A stretch of DNA of 64,000 bases from a bacterium (GTDB lineage: Bacteria; Zixibacteria; MSB-5A5; CAIYYT01). Each line of letters opens with the position of its first letter. Position 1 is the stretch's first letter. Below the pieces are notes generated by a model. The model made no database searches and had not been told where the DNA came from. It saw only the letters and a program-made list of their open reading frames with translations. The DNA is taken from positions 186,001 through 250,000 of the forward strand of contig JADJGC010000003.1 of assembly GCA_016708315.1 (NCBI GenBank), given 5' to 3'. A program made the translations under genes and the position numbers. This document shows positions 1-7,863 of this stretch, piece by piece.

Positions 1-1
1 C

Positions 2-2548
2 GTTAAGGACACGACAGTAGTGTTCTGCGTTACTCAGCAGGTTTGCATACCGGCATCCTGCAGTGATCCTGACGGTGACCTGGCGTCATGCCAGTTGATT
101 GGCGGTCCGGGCAGTTATAACGGCGGCAATATCTGTTTCACGCCCGATACGACAGGGACTTACAGATTCATACTTCGAGCGACAGATGCTTGCGGTGCGA
201 GCGATTTGGATACCGGATTTGCAGTGGTCACGCTTAACCGTCGCCCCGACGTTCTGATTGGCGGCGGCAACTTCACACTATGCGAGCCGGGACAGATTTG
301 TGTTCCGATCAATGCGAGCGATCCAGACGGAAATCCATTGACCTATACCACCACCATGGGAACGATTAACGGGAATACGGTTTGCATCAATTCAGGCGCT
401 TCTGGTTCACGCGTATTCAATTTCAACGTGATTGCCAGGGATGCTTGCGGTGCAGCTGACACGGCGCTTTATACGGTCAATGTGCGAGTCAACATGGTGC
501 CGGTGATAACGGTGCCATCGCCAACGCCACAAAATCTTTGCGCGGCAACGCAGTTGTGCTTCAACGTGACGACGGTCGATACGATCGTCACGAAGTTGAC
601 TTACAGCTTGCTGTCTGGACCGGGTACGATAAATGCAACGACCGGCCAGGTGTGCTTCACACCGACTGCAGACGGCACGTTCAATTGGAGCGTTCTGGTA
701 GCAGATAGTTGCGGCAAAGCAGACACAGGATTGGTTAGTTGGAACATTAATTTCATCGATCCGCCGACTGCGGTAGTCGCAGCGCCGGACGGCGACACGG
801 CGGTGTGCGTTGGAACGGAATTACCCAGCATTTGCGCCGGCATTACGTACACCAATACACCGAACACGACAATCACAGTATCGCCGACGAACTCGAGTGT
901 GGACTTCACGTTTACATATGCCAATGGGGCGGGTACACTTTGCTTCGATCCGATTCTAGACCACAGTCAAACATATTCATTTGAGTTCATAAGATCGAAC
1001 GAGTGCGGCGTCGAAGTTGCCACGACATGGGACTACGAGGTTCGCTATGACGATTGCGACTCAAGTTGCATCGTGTTGCAGATCGAGAAGACAGAATGCG
1101 TCACGCTTGGTTCGCAGGTGACTGTCGGTATTGATTATGAAGGGCGTCTGCCAATCGGCGGATACGACATGCTGATCAAGTATGACGTATCAGCTTTCAG
1201 CTTCGTCAATGCGACAATCGGGCCGGCGATTAGCGGCTGGGAATACTTCACGTATCGCCTTGGACCGTTCGGCAACTGTACCGGATCGTGTCCTGGTGGA
1301 TTGGTGCGGGTCGTTGCGATAGCTGATGCCAACAACGGCGCCAATCATCCGCCGGTAGGACAGCTTTCACCGAGCGGCACGATTGCGAACATCACGTTCC
1401 GCGTGACGAGCAACAATACATTTGAGGGACAGGTGCTGCCTGTCGAATTCTTCTGGATCGACTGCGGCGACAACGCGTTCTCAAGCTTGTCGGGTGACAC
1501 GCTGTTGGTGGACAAGATCATTTACGATTCGTATGACGTGATTATCTGGGATGAAGACGACAACGTTGGTTTCCCGGAAGCGTCGCGATTCGAGCATCTT
1601 GGCGTACCGGATACGTGTATCAAGGGCGACAAGTTCCTTCCGGAGCGCTGTATCGAACTGCGCAACGGATTCATCTGCATCATTGACAACGATTCGATTG
1701 ACGCGCGCGGCGACATGAATCTCAACGGAATTCCAAACGAGATTGCCGACGCGGTGCTATACACGAATTACTTCCTCAAGGGTGTCGCGGCATTTACGAT
1801 TTCGGTCGCGGGACAAACTGCGGCGAGCGATATCAATGCCGACGGTCATACTTTGACGATTGGCGATTTGGTGTACCTGCTGCGGGTATTGATTGGCGAT
1901 GTCCAGCCAATTCCGAAGCTGGCTCCGTTTGCCAATTCGGTAGAGTTTAGCATTGAAGAAGTCGAAGGCACGACGAGGCTATGGTCGAACAGCAGTGTCG
2001 ATTTGGGCGGCGTGTATCTGCGCGCCAAACTCAATGGCGCCGACGCGGCGACTGTCGTAGCTGAGCTTGCGGCGCAGAGCCTTGAGCTGGCATACTCGAC
2101 TGATGGCGACGTGCTGAACGTAGTAATGTACTCTGATGAACTCGGAGCAAAGGTCAATGCCGGAGAACGGCAGATTTTGACCATCGGAGCCGAAGTGACG
2201 ATTGAACATATTGAAGCGGCCGACTATGACGGCAACCTGTTGAATTCTTCGCTGGGCAAGACGGTGCTTCCGGAAGAGTTCGCGTTGATTCAGAATTATC
2301 CGAATCCGTTCAATCCGGAAACGACGATATCGTTCTCGCTGCCGAAAGCCTCGGAGTGGACGATGACGATTCTGAACATCAGCGGTCAGATTGTCAAACG
2401 CCTGAGCGGCAGTTCGCCGGCGGGCGTGACCAGCGTTGTCTGGGATGCCACCGATCAAGCCGGAGCGACGGTTGCAACCGGCGTGTATTTGTATCGTCTT
2501 GACGCGGGCGAATTCAGCAGTACGCGCAAGATGGTTTTGATGAAGTAG
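2..2548 (+). CDS. Secreted multidomain protein with Ig-like repeats, cohesin-like and dockerin-like modules and NYPNPFNP sorting tail (5' partial)
   Basis: The reading frame is open to the left edge, so the gene starts outside the window; 848 residues are visible. About four tandem 85-90 residue Cys-containing repeats (cadherin/Ig-like, with recurring DPDG and DACG motifs) fill visible residues 1-350. A cohesin-like beta domain follows (about 356-560), then a dockerin-like pair of calcium loops (GDMNLNG and SDINADG, about 569-632). The C-terminus has a type IX-like tail with NYPNPFNP and a final GVYLYRL...KMVLMK strand. Family knowledge says such tails direct export and surface attachment in FCB bacteria. 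Cohesin- and dockerin-like modules in one chain suggest self-association or binding to sister proteins; this is inference. The closest relative in the window is the partial gene at 62160. An adhesin or scaffold role is likely but unproven. Confidence 0.8.
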   Translation, partial: VKDTTVVFCVTQQVCIPASCSDPDGDLASCQLIGGPGSYNGGNICFTPDTTGTYRFILRATDACGASDLDTGFAVVTLNRRPDVLIGGGNFTLCEPGQICVPINASDPDGNPLTYTTTMGTINGNTVCINSGASGSRVFNFNVIARDACGAADTALYTVNVRVNMVPVITVPSPTPQNLCAATQLCFNVTTVDTIVTKLTYSLLSGPGTINATTGQVCFTPTADGTFNWSVLVADSCGKADTGLVSWNINFIDPPTAVVAAPDGDTAVCVGTELPSICAGITYTNTPNTTITVSPTNSSVDFTFTYANGAGTLCFDPILDHSQTYSFEFIRSNECGVEVATTWDYEVRYDDCDSSCIVLQIEKTECVTLGSQVTVGIDYEGRLPIGGYDMLIKYDVSAFSFVNATIGPAISGWEYFTYRLGPFGNCTGSCPGGLVRVVAIADANNGANHPPVGQLSPSGTIANITFRVTSNNTFEGQVLPVEFFWIDCGDNAFSSLSGDTLLVDKIIYDSYDVIIWDEDDNVGFPEASRFEHLGVPDTCIKGDKFLPERCIELRNGFICIIDNDSIDARGDMNLNGIPNEIADAVLYTNYFLKGVAAFTISVAGQTAASDINADGHTLTIGDLVYLLRVLIGDVQPIPKLAPFANSVEFSIEEVEGTTRLWSNSSVDLGGVYLRAKLNGADAATVVAELAAQSLELAYSTDGDVLNVVMYSDELGAKVNAGERQILTIGAEVTIEHIEAADYDGNLLNSSLGKTVLPEEFALIQNYPNPFNPETTISFSLPKASEWTMTILNISGQIVKRLSGSSPAGVTSVVWDATDQAGATVATGVYLYRLDAGEFSSTRKMVLMK

Positions 2549-2608
2549 CACATTTCACGGACAGTCGCGAGTCGTATGCGGCGACTTGCGGCACCTTCGC
2601 AATGAGAG

Positions 2609-2638
2609 ACGGCGTCCCGGCCACCACCGGGGCGCCGT
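2609..2638 (+). terminator. GC-rich hairpin downstream of the adhesin-like gene
   Basis: A 12-bp stem (2609-2620 with 2627-2638, one mismatch) encloses a 6-nt loop about 60 bp after the stop codon. It is followed only by a weak, T-interrupted tract, so it may be a terminator or simply the first palindrome of the adjoining repeat block. Confidence 0.45.
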
Positions 2639-2692
2639 TGTGGTTTGGGCCCTCACCGCTACGGATTCGTTTCTAATGTGGCAGAGAAGACA

Positions 2693-2801
2693 TTCGACTG
2701 AAGTCGAACCCACAACAAAGGGGTGTCAGGAGCGCAGGGCTCCTGACCTACAAGCCTGTATCACAAGAGCCAAAAGAGTCCTACCGTTTCGGTGGGGACA
2801 A
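2693..2801 (+). repeat. Palindrome-rich direct repeat, copy 1
   Basis: A unit of about 109 bp begins at the TTCGACT-GA-AGTCGAA palindrome, continues through the GTCAGGAGC...GCTCCTGAC hairpin and ends at a GGTGGGGACA motif. It matches copy 2 about 180 bp downstream with a few substitutions and a one-base indel in a G run. Confidence 0.8.
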
Positions 2802-2872
2802 GCCCTACGGATTCGTTTCGTGAGTGTAAGAACAGGCACACCGATTCGGTGGGGGACAAGCTTGTCGACACG

Positions 2873-2981
2873 TTCGACTGAAGTCGAACCCACAACAAAG
2901 GGTGTCAGGAGCGCAGGGCTCCTGACCTACAAGACTGTATCACAAGAGTCAGAAGAGTCCCACCGTTCCGGTGGGGGACAA
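2873..2981 (+). repeat. Palindrome-rich direct repeat, copy 2
   Basis: Second copy of the unit at 2693-2801, with the same order of hairpins. Here the CCACCG-TTC-CGGTGG hairpin is perfect, whereas copy 1 has mismatches in it, so copy 2 looks less decayed. Confidence 0.8.
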
Positions 2982-2983
2982 AT

Positions 2984-3004
2984 GTCAGACAAAAAATGTC
3001 TGAC
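2984..3004. repeat. GTCAGACA hairpin, first of two
   Basis: GTCAGACA and TGTCTGAC pair perfectly around a five-A loop. A truncated copy of the same element (AATGTCAGACAAAATGTCT) lies at 3151-3170, where the right arm stops at TGTCT. Confidence 0.7.
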
Positions 3005-3114
3005 CTACCGAGGATCGTAGTAGTGATTTGGTTCCGTGTCATAGTGGGAGAAGTGAAGAATCTACCAGTCTTTGGTGGGCAATGCTGGGAGATCCTCGCC
3101 TGCGTGCAGGCTGG

Positions 3115-3140
3115 ATCCCCGTGGTCGATTTCGCGGGGAT
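3115..3140. repeat. ATCCCCG/CGGGGAT inverted repeat
   Basis: A 7-bp stem (3115-3121 with 3134-3140) sits next to a perfect GCCTGC-GT-GCAGGC palindrome at about 3098-3111. Together they resemble the small dispersed intergenic palindromes common in many bacterial genomes. Confidence 0.6.
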
Positions 3141-3191
3141 GACGACATGCAAATGTCAGACAAAATGTCTATCGCGACTTATGGTGTGATG

Positions 3192-4294
3192 TTATGCGAC
3201 TTCGTGGAGTTCCGTGAAGAGTTCGTCGGTGAGGACGCCGTGGCCGAGGGCGAATTGGAGGATGTGCGACCAATAGGCGTTGCCTTCGATAAGCAGCGGG
3301 CCATCTTTGGTGATGGCGATGTCCCAGCCGAGACTGCGCAAAAAGGGGAGACGCGATTGAGCTTCAAGCGCCAATGCGGTGACTTCCTTGTGGAAAGGGA
3401 GAATCTCGCCGGCAATGGGGCTTTCGTTTCGGGGTGATGAGTGTGATAGACAATTCCAGAATTCGTTAACTGTGCGCCGGTGCTGAGGACGCCGTTGTCA
3501 TCGAAGCGGGCAGCCATTCCGGTGGTGCCGACATTGTCGATGTGCTTGCCGGAGCGGGAGATTTTGAGCATGCGCATGAGGATTTGAATGTCGCCATTCT
3601 TCGTGATGTAGGTTACGACACGCGCGGTCTGTGTGCAGTCGGCTGTGTAGCGATCGAGAAATGGGTGCTGGATGATTCGTTCTTGAATGAGCCACGAATC
3701 GGGGCTGTGCTTGACGATGCCGATATTGGTAGCGGCAATCTTGTCAAAGAGGTCGCTGTAGGAGAGTTCTCCTTCATTGAAGGAGAGAACTCGATCGTTG
3801 CCAATCTTGCGGCAGAGGCGGAGTCCCTCGCCACGCTCGGCGGAAACGGCTTTGAGGACGAATTCGGTGAAGGCGCCATCTTGCAGGAATCGAATGAACT
3901 GATCGCGAGTGCAGAGGGGGCGATTGGCGTCGTCGTAACCGAAGTGGGGATTGTAGAAGCCGAACTGTCGTGGGACGGGAAGGCCAAGCGTACCCATCAG
4001 GCGATCAAAGACCATCTTCTGAAGGACACCCTGATCGAATAGTTGGTTGATGGTGCGGTGCATGAGCCAAGCTTGATCTCGGCTCATGTAACGGGTCTTG
4101 TCGTTCCAGCTGATTTCGGGGCGGCAAAGTTCGTAACGAAAGTACTCGTGGGGTTCGAGGCCATTAAGCCGCATGAGGCGGAAGTTCTCAGAGATTTGAC
4201 GCCACACGGAAATCCGAGGCAAGTGTGCGAGACGGCGGTTGCCTTCAAGGATACGTCCAACCCAGCGGACGAGCGCGGCGGGTGAGAGGTTCAT
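3192..4294 (-). pseudogene. Sugar-transfer-associated ATP-grasp protein, interrupted by a frameshift
   Basis: The first about 290 codons (from ATG at 4294) encode an ATP-grasp protein of the polysaccharide-associated type, with an FVLKAVSAERGEGL nucleotide-loop region and HTHHPETKA. After a run of four Gs on the + strand (3417-3420) the frame is lost. The expected C-terminus (SLGWDIAITKDGPLLIEGN, the metal-binding segment) is read in the -1 frame down to a TAA at 3192-3194. One missing base restores a continuous protein of about 367 residues. If no correction is made, translation runs in the wrong frame to about 3179. Either a genuine recent pseudogene or an error in a homopolymer. The gene lies alone, convergent to the repeat block. 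Confidence 0.75.
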
Positions 4295-4351
4295 CTATCT
4301 GAGTTCTCCATGAGTGGACGATATAAAGCGCGCAGAGGTAAGTTGTGCAAC

Positions 4352-4383
4352 AAAAAAAAGACCTCCGTGATTCGGAGGTCTTT
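4352..4383 (-). terminator. Rho-independent terminator of the PEP-CTERM gene
   Basis: Read on the minus strand, an 8-bp stem (GACCTCCG/CGGAGGTC) with a 5-nt loop is followed by eight Ts. It lies 24 bp past the stop codon of the PEP-CTERM gene, just before the divergently placed ATP-grasp start. Confidence 0.9.
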
Positions 4384-4406
4384 CGAGAGATCGATGTACT
4401 GCCTAT

Positions 4407-5213
4407 TTATTTTTTGCGGCGAAGATGAGCGCCGAGACCTAAGAGACCCATGCCGAGGAGAACCATCGTTCCCGGTTCCGGCGTGATAGTGTGGGTTTCT
4501 TTTACGAGGTCGTTACCGCACTCAATGTTGGTGCGGAAATTGACCGTCTGGTGCTGCATGATATTGAAATTCGCACCGAAGGCGCTGAGGTCGAAGCAGT
4601 ATTCCTTGACCCAGGTATCGCCATTGGTCTGGCTCGGATTGGTCGGGATAATCGGGTTGGGCTCAAGCTCATCATAGAACGTGTAAGCGTTCTGAACTTC
4701 GCCAAGTTCGGTACCCTGGTTCATTCTCCACGGACCCATTGAAGCGACGATAGCGGCATTGTAGCCGAATCCGCCGGGGACGCTCGGAATGGTGAGGTAG
4801 CTGTCCACCTGGTAGAGCTTGGAGGCGCCGCCACGAGTTACGATCGCGTAGGTAGCATCATCGCCGTCGAATCCAAAGAAAAGGTCGCCTTCGCGGTAGG
4901 TATAATTCCAAACCGAAGAATAGGCGCCGTACTGGAAGCTGGCGGTCAACGAGACATAGAACTTATCGTTAGCGGTCGCGAAGTTGAGGCCCTCGATATC
5001 GAAGCGCTCGCCACCCAATCCGGCTTGACCCGGGTTAGGCTGGAACGGATCCGGCTGACCCGGATAGCCGGGGAAGTCGATATCGGCGGTGTTATTGTGT
5101 TCGTCGAACACGTTATCGCCGAAATCGTAGAAATTCCACGTGACGGCATTGGCTGAACTGAATGCAACTGCTACCATCGCGGTAACCAGAAGCTGTAACA
5201 AAGTCTTTTTCAT
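4407..5213 (-). CDS. PEP-CTERM sorting-domain protein
   Basis: A secreted protein of 268 residues. The start at 5213 is chosen because GGAGGA lies 5 nt upstream and MKKTLLQLLVTAMVAVAFSSANA forms a signal peptide; an in-frame ATG 21 bp further upstream has no ribosome site. The C-terminus has the full PEP-CTERM layout: PEPGT, a hydrophobic helix (MVLLGMGLLGLGAHL) and a basic RRKK end. In known systems an exosortase (not in this window) removes such tails as the protein is anchored or released with extracellular polysaccharide. The middle is rich in Tyr, Asn and Phe with no enzymatic motif, so a structural matrix role is likely. It has its own terminator and a sigma-54-type promoter, so it appears monocistronic. 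Confidence 0.9.
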   Translation of the reverse strand: MKKTLLQLLVTAMVAVAFSSANAVTWNFYDFGDNVFDEHNNTADIDFPGYPGQPDPFQPNPGQAGLGGERFDIEGLNFATANDKFYVSLTASFQYGAYSSVWNYTYREGDLFFGFDGDDATYAIVTRGGASKLYQVDSYLTIPSVPGGFGYNAAIVASMGPWRMNQGTELGEVQNAYTFYDELEPNPIIPTNPSQTNGDTWVKEYCFDLSAFGANFNIMQHQTVNFRTNIECGNDLVKETHTITPEPGTMVLLGMGLLGLGAHLRRKK

Positions 5214-5257
5214 CGATCTCCTCCAAATAGGCATAATTCTAACTAGTTATTGCAATA

Positions 5258-5274
5258 TGCAATCCGTGTGCCAA
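5258..5274 (-). promoter_or_regulatory. Sigma-54-type promoter for the PEP-CTERM gene
   Basis: On the minus strand TTGGCAC-N5-TTGCA matches the sigma-54 -24/-12 consensus, with the required 12-bp offset between the GG and GC doublets. It lies 45 bp upstream of the start codon. In Zoogloea-type PEP-CTERM systems the PrsK/PrsR pair acts with sigma-54, which agrees with this site. Confidence 0.8.
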
Positions 5275-5477
5275 GAATGGTAGTCGGGGTGAGATTTTAA
5301 ATTGTTGTATGACAGTATGTTATGTGCACGTTTTTGAAGTCAATTGGAAGGGCGAAAATAGGAAAGTTGGAAGTGTTCGAAAATTCGACAGATAAATGAC
5401 GCAGACCATCACCTTGTGACATAACATGTTGTGGTGTAACGGAATAATGCGGTTTCACGAGTGTCGGCCTCGCAAAC
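5275..5477. promoter_or_regulatory. Upstream region of the PEP-CTERM promoter, possible activator sites
   Basis: These about 200 bp contain no gene. A 9-bp motif ATGTTATGT (5317-5325) recurs in inverted orientation as ACATAACAT (5419-5427), 43 and 145 bp upstream of the sigma-54 core. That is a normal distance for an enhancer-binding activator, but two 9-mers could be chance. Confidence 0.3.
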
Positions 5478-5505
5478 AAAAAAGGCTCCCGAAATCGGGA
5501 GCCTT
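5478..5505 (-). terminator. Rho-independent terminator
   Basis: A 9-bp perfect stem (AAGGCTCCC/GGGAGCCTT) with a 6-nt loop followed, on the minus strand, by a T run. It ends the transcript of the secreted protein gene at 5535. Confidence 0.9.
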
Positions 5506-5534
5506 ACAATTCAACCTAATGTATTGAACAGCAA

Positions 5535-6098
5535 CTATTTACAAGTAACTGCCTTGCCGTCGGTGCCAATTTTTGAAACTGAAAACGCCGGTTCGACGTT
5601 TTGGGCATCAGGAGTGACTCCGTAAAGAGTATTCGACGGAAGAATGAATGTCGTGTCAATAAGGATGTTGCAGCCATCGATAGCGCTCTTGGCGTTTGCC
5701 GTGAAGAACAGCGTGGCGAGCTTTCCTTTGCCTTCCGCGAGCGGGGGCTTGGAACCATCGAGTGTCGCAAAAAGTCCTACCAGGACCTGTTGGAGCGAGT
5801 CAAGCGGACGAACCGACTTGACGGCGAAGTAATCAGTCCTTGGCGTCCATGCGACAGAATCGTAGCGCATGTGGAAGCCATTACCTCTCACGAGGAGCGG
5901 GAAAGCCAACGCGGTAAGCTGCTGGTCATTTTCCCAATTGAGATCAATGGCAAACTGATTGCCTTTGATTTGACGGATAGAAGCATCGGCCTTATCAACA
6001 CGGCCGAAAGAATCCTTCGGTTTACCCTGGGCAACTAACGCCACTGCAGCTACCAGAATAAATAGCGCGGTGAATTTCCAGGCGATAGCTTTGTTCAT
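5535..6098 (-). CDS. Small secreted cohesin-like protein
   Basis: A 187-residue protein with a signal peptide (MNKAIAWKFTALFILVAAVALVAQG) and a good ribosome site (GGGAGGA, 5 nt before ATG). The body resembles the cohesin-like beta sandwich common in FCB secreted proteins: an ALAFPLLVRGNGF strand pair followed by YDSVAWTPR and later KLATLFFTANA. I cannot assign a ligand. It lies 26 bp behind the TPR lipoprotein gene, likely in one transcript, and is followed by a strong terminator. Confidence 0.7.
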   Translation of the reverse strand: MNKAIAWKFTALFILVAAVALVAQGKPKDSFGRVDKADASIRQIKGNQFAIDLNWENDQQLTALAFPLLVRGNGFHMRYDSVAWTPRTDYFAVKSVRPLDSLQQVLVGLFATLDGSKPPLAEGKGKLATLFFTANAKSAIDGCNILIDTTFILPSNTLYGVTPDAQNVEPAFSVSKIGTDGKAVTCK

Positions 6099-6124
6099 TA
6101 AAATCCTCCCTGTAGTTTGGACAA

Positions 6125-7630
6125 TTAACTCTTTTCGATCTTTCGTACTTCAGCCTCAACAGACGGTCTTACACCGGAATTGGGGTATTGTTTCAGGAAT
6201 TCCTGGAAGGTCTCCAGTGCCTTGGCGCTGTTGTTGAGATCTTTTAGGTAAATAAACCCGATTTTGTAGAGAGCTTCAGCAGCCTGCGGTGTTTTCGGGT
6301 ATTGCTTTATCAGTGTTTCAAATTGAATGATGGCGTCCTCATGGCGATTGTTGCGCTGGAGGAAAGTCCCGAGATAACTTGCTGCTTGAAGACCGATGCG
6401 ACGATTGACATTGCCTTCAGCAAGTTTGCGAATCTCCTGCTCGGAACGTCGAAGCCACTCTTTTTCAAGACCGGGCTGGCCGATTTTACGGAAGTATTCC
6501 GGCAAATAGGCGAGGACTTCCAGAGCCTGAACACTTCCCGGAAATTCGTTGAGTAACGCGACGTATTCCTGGCGAGCACGCTCATTATTCTGTTCGCTTT
6601 CGAAGCTGCGGGCCTTGAGCATTTGTGCTTCAGCCTGAATATTTGCCAAGCGAGGGAATCGCTGGCGCAGATTTTCAAGGTGATTGCGGCCCTCTTGAAA
6701 TTTCTCATTGCTGAACGAGAGTGTCGCGAGCTTCACATAGGCAGTGGCAATTGAAAGGGAGTCGTTGCCGTCATTGATGATCTCGTTGTATATGCGGATC
6801 GCTTCATCTGAACGGTTGAGTCGTGTGAGATAAAGGTCAGCCATCATCGAACGTGCCGGGTCGAATTGCCTGCCGGTAGAATCAACAACAGTTGCAAGGA
6901 GATTGACCGAGGTTTGGTACTCGCCAACGGCGCTGTACATTTCGGCCAAGAGGCGCGTGGCCATCATTGTCATCGGGACTTTGGGGAAGCTGTCGACAAT
7001 GCCTTCATAGTAGTCGATTGACCAACGTGCGCGTTTGAGAGCTTCATCACGTTCGTTGGCATCGGCGTAGTGCTCGGCAATTTTCTTGGGCAGTTCCATA
7101 ACATTGGTATTTGGAAGAATGCCGCGAACGACCGGCGGGTAGTATTCCTTTAGCAGTTGCAGATAGAAGTTTTCTGCGCTGGGCCAATTGCCTTGTTGCT
7201 CGGCGATATTGCCGGCGGCAAAGAGTGCGTCAAAGCGATGTTGTTTGAGCATGACGGGCGAAGCAATGATGAAGTCGAGGACTTTTTTGGCGCTGTCGGT
7301 TGACTCTGCGCTTAATAGCAGGGCAGAGGCAGAGAGGAGAGCTTTGCCGGCAAGATTGGAAGCTTCGACTTCGGGCTCCGATAGATTTTGCAAAGATGTA
7401 AGATTGGGAAAGTTTTCGGTGAAGCGGTTGAATACCTGCATGTAGGCACTGACGAGTAGAAAATAATCGTCACGGGTGCGGAGTTCAGGTTTGACGGAAT
7501 GGTTGTCGACGAGTTTTTCAGCCTCAAAGTAAGCTTTCTCGACCTGATAGCGTTTTTGTTCGATTTCATATCCAGAGCAACCAAGGGCCAGGAAGATGAT
7601 GAGGCAGAAAGTGATTCCGATTTTATTCAT
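6125..7630 (-). CDS. TPR-repeat lipoprotein
   Basis: A 501-residue lipoprotein. The start at 7630 is chosen because MNKIGITFCLIIFLALGCSG is a type II signal with Cys18 as the lipidation site; the open frame extends about 85 codons further upstream but without signal character. The rest is alpha-helical with repeated tetratricopeptide-like units (for example AAEALYKIGFIYLKDLNNSAKALETFQEFLKQYP near the C-terminus), as in outer-membrane assembly and tol-pal system proteins. It probably acts as a scaffold on the periplasmic face of the outer membrane. It is divergent from mutS2 across 233 bp and co-transcribed with the gene at 5535. Confidence 0.8.
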   Translation of the reverse strand: MNKIGITFCLIIFLALGCSGYEIEQKRYQVEKAYFEAEKLVDNHSVKPELRTRDDYFLLVSAYMQVFNRFTENFPNLTSLQNLSEPEVEASNLAGKALLSASALLLSAESTDSAKKVLDFIIASPVMLKQHRFDALFAAGNIAEQQGNWPSAENFYLQLLKEYYPPVVRGILPNTNVMELPKKIAEHYADANERDEALKRARWSIDYYEGIVDSFPKVPMTMMATRLLAEMYSAVGEYQTSVNLLATVVDSTGRQFDPARSMMADLYLTRLNRSDEAIRIYNEIINDGNDSLSIATAYVKLATLSFSNEKFQEGRNHLENLRQRFPRLANIQAEAQMLKARSFESEQNNERARQEYVALLNEFPGSVQALEVLAYLPEYFRKIGQPGLEKEWLRRSEQEIRKLAEGNVNRRIGLQAASYLGTFLQRNNRHEDAIIQFETLIKQYPKTPQAAEALYKIGFIYLKDLNNSAKALETFQEFLKQYPNSGVRPSVEAEVRKIEKS

Positions 7631-7829
7631 TAATTCTCGCTTCAGACATTTACAGTATAATATCGTCTCTTTAGAAGGATTCTTCAACAGACAGTCGGGG
7701 TCGTAAAGGAGAGGAAGGTTGGTGCCGGCCGTCATCCGTGTCGACCTCAAAAGGAATTTCGATCCTCCGATGCTTGTGCGAAGAATGGTAATATCCGATA
7801 GAATCAATGTCAAGTTCAAAGCAAATGCG

Positions 7830-7857
7830 TTGCAAGTCAGGCTGATTCGAGTATTTT
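7830..7857 (+). promoter_or_regulatory. Possible promoter for mutS2
   Basis: TTGCAA, a 16-bp spacer and TATTTT. The -10 element ends 6 bp before the ATG and there is no Shine-Dalgarno, so the mRNA could be leaderless. The -10 element is only a moderate match. Confidence 0.4.
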
Positions 7858-7863
7858 CCAAAC

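Larger units (their letters stand above)
2549..3191. other. Gene-free block of palindromic intergenic repeats
   Basis: I see no credible gene in these 643 bp. The block holds many short perfect hairpins: a TTCGACT/AGTCGAA stem, a GTCAGGAGC/GCTCCTGAC stem, a CCACCG/CGGTGG stem, GTCAGACA/TGTCTGAC, GCCTGC/GCAGGC and ATCCCCG/CGGGGAT. Several recur. The pattern looks like REP or small non-autonomous repeat elements accumulating between a finished transcription unit and the convergent 3' end of the ATP-grasp gene. Open frames across it translate the repeats and are not believable proteins. Confidence 0.7.

Noticed and set aside
1979..2551. A long minus-strand frame under the adhesin-like gene
   Set aside because: The plus-strand protein is clearly the coding one, with dockerin and sorting-tail motifs.
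2693..2981. Possible CRISPR array
   Set aside because: Only two copies exist, units are over 100 bp and palindromic, and no spacers or cas genes are seen.
2586..3020. A 144-codon open frame in the repeat block
   Set aside because: It translates the palindromic repeats, has no ribosome site and shows repeated Arg-rich segments from the duplicated DNA.
3542..4042. A 166-codon frame antisense to the ATP-grasp gene
   Set aside because: It is a shadow of the conserved minus-strand protein and has no family features.
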